From: Bacteroidales bacterium UBA2287
GTDB lineage: Bacteria; Bacteroidota; Bacteroidia; Bacteroidales; Tenuifilaceae
Length of the DNA stretch: 64,000 nucleotides
Direction of reading: 5' to 3'
Assembly (NCBI GenBank): GCA_002345675.1
Contig: DDWL01000006.1
Coordinates: 44,469-108,468, forward strand
Position 1 is the first letter of the stretch. Each line of letters starts with the position of its first letter. The position numbers and the translations under genes were made by a program. The notes beneath the pieces were generated by a model. That model searched no databases and was not told the DNA's origin. It saw nothing but the letters and a program-made list of their open reading frames with translations. Of this stretch, positions 62,461-64,000 are shown piece after piece.

Positions 62461-63234
62461 TTAAAAAATAAATTTTATCAAAAGTATTGCTGTGCTTACG
62501 GTTGAGAAGAAAAGGGAGATATATGGCACATTCATTAAAAATGCTTTATTGGCTCGGGGTTCAACAAAAACAATGTCGTTGGGAAGCAAAAAGTAGGCTT
62601 CGGAGGCTAGTATCGATTTGTCGGCAAGGTTTAAACGGTATGTTTTTCCTCCTTCGGGAGTAGGACGAAGTACCAGTATATTTTTACGATTTCCATTTTC
62701 CGAAATGTCGCCTGCCTGAGCAAGGGCTTCAAAAATGGTAAGGTTGTCGTTATAGTTCATTTGTGTTCCAGGTCTGCGCACCTCGCCAACAACCGTAATT
62801 TTAAAACTTGCGTGCTTAACTTTTACTGTAGGGCTTTTAAAGTGGTTCTCGGCTTGCTCCTGAATTAACCTGCGGGTTTCGTCGATGGTTAGCCCAATTA
62901 CCTTTACCTCGCCTAAAAAGGGAAGCTCAATGTTTCCGTCTTCGTTTATTGCATAACCGCTAAGGTAAAGCGACGACTCGTCGCGAGTTTGGTTTGCACC
63001 TTGCATACCTGTGGGGTTATTAAATGCGGCGCTTGCCTCGGGGCTTGGGGTGAGTAATTGTATGTAAAGCACATCGCCCTTAACTAACCTATATGTAGGT
63101 GGTGTTTGTGGAAGAAACGATTCGTTTACTTCTAAATTCTTCATGTAAACCAACTGGCTACGACGGTTGCAGCTTGTGAGTGCGACTAAAAAAACAAAAA
63201 GTATAATGTAGAATTTATTTATGTATGTTTTCAT
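62461..63234 (-). CDS. wza: Polysaccharide export outer-membrane lipoprotein (Wza)
   Basis: 257 residues from ATG 63234. That start is chosen because it gives a lipoprotein signal MKTYINKFYIILFVFLVALT with lipobox LTSC (Cys22); the open frame from 63339 has none. A Poly_export domain (YRLVKGDVLYIQLLTPSPEA near 48) is followed by an SLBB domain (GEVRRPGTQMNYNDNLTIFE near 155) and a short C-terminal hydrophobic segment (PYISLFFSTVSTAILLIKFI). It forms the export channel in the outer membrane. It is the first gene of the locus on the minus strand. Confidence 0.92.
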   Translation of the reverse strand: MKTYINKFYIILFVFLVALTSCNRRSQLVYMKNLEVNESFLPQTPPTYRLVKGDVLYIQLLTPSPEASAAFNNPTGMQGANQTRDESSLYLSGYAINEDGNIELPFLGEVKVIGLTIDETRRLIQEQAENHFKSPTVKVKHASFKITVVGEVRRPGTQMNYNDNLTIFEALAQAGDISENGNRKNILVLRPTPEGGKTYRLNLADKSILASEAYFLLPNDIVFVEPRANKAFLMNVPYISLFFSTVSTAILLIKFIF

Positions 63235-63474
63235 AATAATAGATGTGCTTAAAATGAGAGAATAGGGACGAATTAGATACACTTCGTGCACGTAACTCAC
63301 ATATTTGGAGCTACTTTGAAGCTGAATTAAAAAAGCCAACCGAGTATAAAGGTAACTATAAATACGGTTAGCATCAAATACTTCAACAAAATTGGGAGTA
63401 AAGTTAGTTATAAAACAGTTTAGGAAAGGAAAAGTTAAGTGAAAAGTTGGAAGAGGGCGAATGGGAGAAAACGC

Positions 63475-63960
63475 AGGGACACAGAGTGACCGAGGAACAC
63501 AGAGAAAAATTTAAACGCTACAATGCTAAGGTGCGAAGAGACACCACGGAGACACAGAGAGCACGGAGGAACACGGAGAAATCTTTTTAAAGCTACGACG
63601 CTAAGGTGCTAAGAGACAACACGGAGACACGGAGGGCACAGAGGAACACAGAGAAAAATTTAAACGCAATGACGCAAAGGCGCTAAGAGACAACACGGAG
63701 AGCACAGAGGAACACGGAGAAATCTTTTAAACGCTACGACGCTAAGGCGCTAAGAGACAACACGGAGAGACGGAGGGCACAGAGGAACACAGAGAAAATT
63801 TAAACGCTACGACGCAAAGGTGCTAAGAGACAACACGGAGACACAGAGAGCACGGAGCCCCGATATCTCGATCGTTATCGGGTATCGGGACACGGTGTAT
63901 AATTTAAAATCCGTGAGGATCTGTTCAATCTGCATCAGCTGTGTTCTTATAAACGCTAAG
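63475..63960 (+). repeat. Tandem array of about 70-bp intergenic repeats (right copy)
   Basis: Five to six units of about 67-75 bp: ACACGGAGACACGGAGGGCA, then GAGGAACACAGAGAAAAATT, then TAAACGCTACGACGCTAAGG and CGCTAAGAGACA. The units are variable and contiguous, without spacers. The array is in opposite orientation to the one at 545-960. The 63235-63474 region upstream of wza holds no gene that I can identify, and 63961-64000 is not assignable. Confidence 0.9.
63858..63890. repeat. CCCGAT...ATCGGG palindrome inside the right array
   Basis: CCCCGATATCTCGATC then GTTATCGGGTATCGGGA interrupts a repeat unit after CACGGAG and before CACGG, the same place as in the left array. Confidence 0.8.
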
Positions 63961-64000
63961 ATGCGATTTTTAAATGGTAGTGTCCTAACAAGTGTGTAAG

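Noticed and set aside
63475..63960. CRISPR-like array of regularly repeated units
   Set aside because: Units are about 70 bp, variable and contiguous, with no conserved short repeat separated by unique spacers and no cas genes nearby.

Overview
The window looks like a chromosomal stretch of a low-GC member of the Bacteroidota. The basis is the two giant N/T/G-rich beta-strand-repeat proteins, the Wza/Wzc-type export genes with a legionaminic-acid-type sugar pathway, the near absence of Shine-Dalgarno-like sequences, and the many short intergenic repeat families. No rRNA, tRNA, transposase or phage gene is visible. The species cannot be named from the sequence alone.

Layout. (1) 1-482 (minus): truncated AAA_14/DUF4143-type ATPase. 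(2) 483-1230: tandem short repeats and palindromes. (3) 1231-11805 and 12211-27429 (plus): two paralogous giant secreted proteins of about 3,524 and 5,072 residues. They are co-linear over their C-terminal halves and end in the same TGPQYHIPNTFG motif. (4) 27435-29596: three clusters of REP-like hairpins around a frameshifted GIY-YIG endonuclease gene and a second AAA_14-type ATPase. (5) 29597-63234 (minus): a surface polysaccharide locus, transcribed right to left, starting with wza (63234) and wzc (62001). It continues with legB, legC, the neuD/neuB/neuC-type genes, a CBS-nucleotidyltransferase, a cytidylyltransferase, Gfo/Idh, class III aminotransferase and SDR genes, then wzx, glycosyltransferases, an acyltransferase, an epimerase and wzy. 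The distal part holds an asparagine-synthetase-like enzyme, two ATP-grasp enzymes, a GNAT acyltransferase, two polysaccharide deacetylases, a phosphatidylserine-decarboxylase-like protein and a DUF354 protein. (6) 63235-64000: a tandem repeat array of the same family as at the left edge, in opposite orientation.

How the genes fit together. LegB, LegC, the NeuC-like epimerase, the NeuB-like synthase, the NeuD-like acetyltransferase, the CMP transferase and the CBS-linked guanylyltransferase-like protein form a near-complete nucleotide-activated nonulosonic acid (legionaminic-type) pathway. Glycosyltransferases, flippase and polymerase would build the repeat unit, and Wzc/Wza would control and export it. 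The ATP-grasp, Asn-synthetase-like and GNAT genes suggest amide-linked decoration of the glycan (inference). Many neighbouring genes overlap by 4 or 8 nt, which indicates tight translational coupling.

The least ordinary features are these. Three small passenger genes (GIY-YIG, GxxExxY, four-helix bundle) are each embedded in their own short-repeat family. The REP-like 27-nt hairpins have covarying stems. A 376-bp fold-back element with 31-bp terminal inverted repeats lies between operon segments. A displaced copy of the legC 3' end marks the insertion of an AlbA_2-type ATP-binding gene into the sugar operon. A hexapeptide acyltransferase gene carries an in-frame amber codon. Several repeat families have also expanded inside coding sequences.
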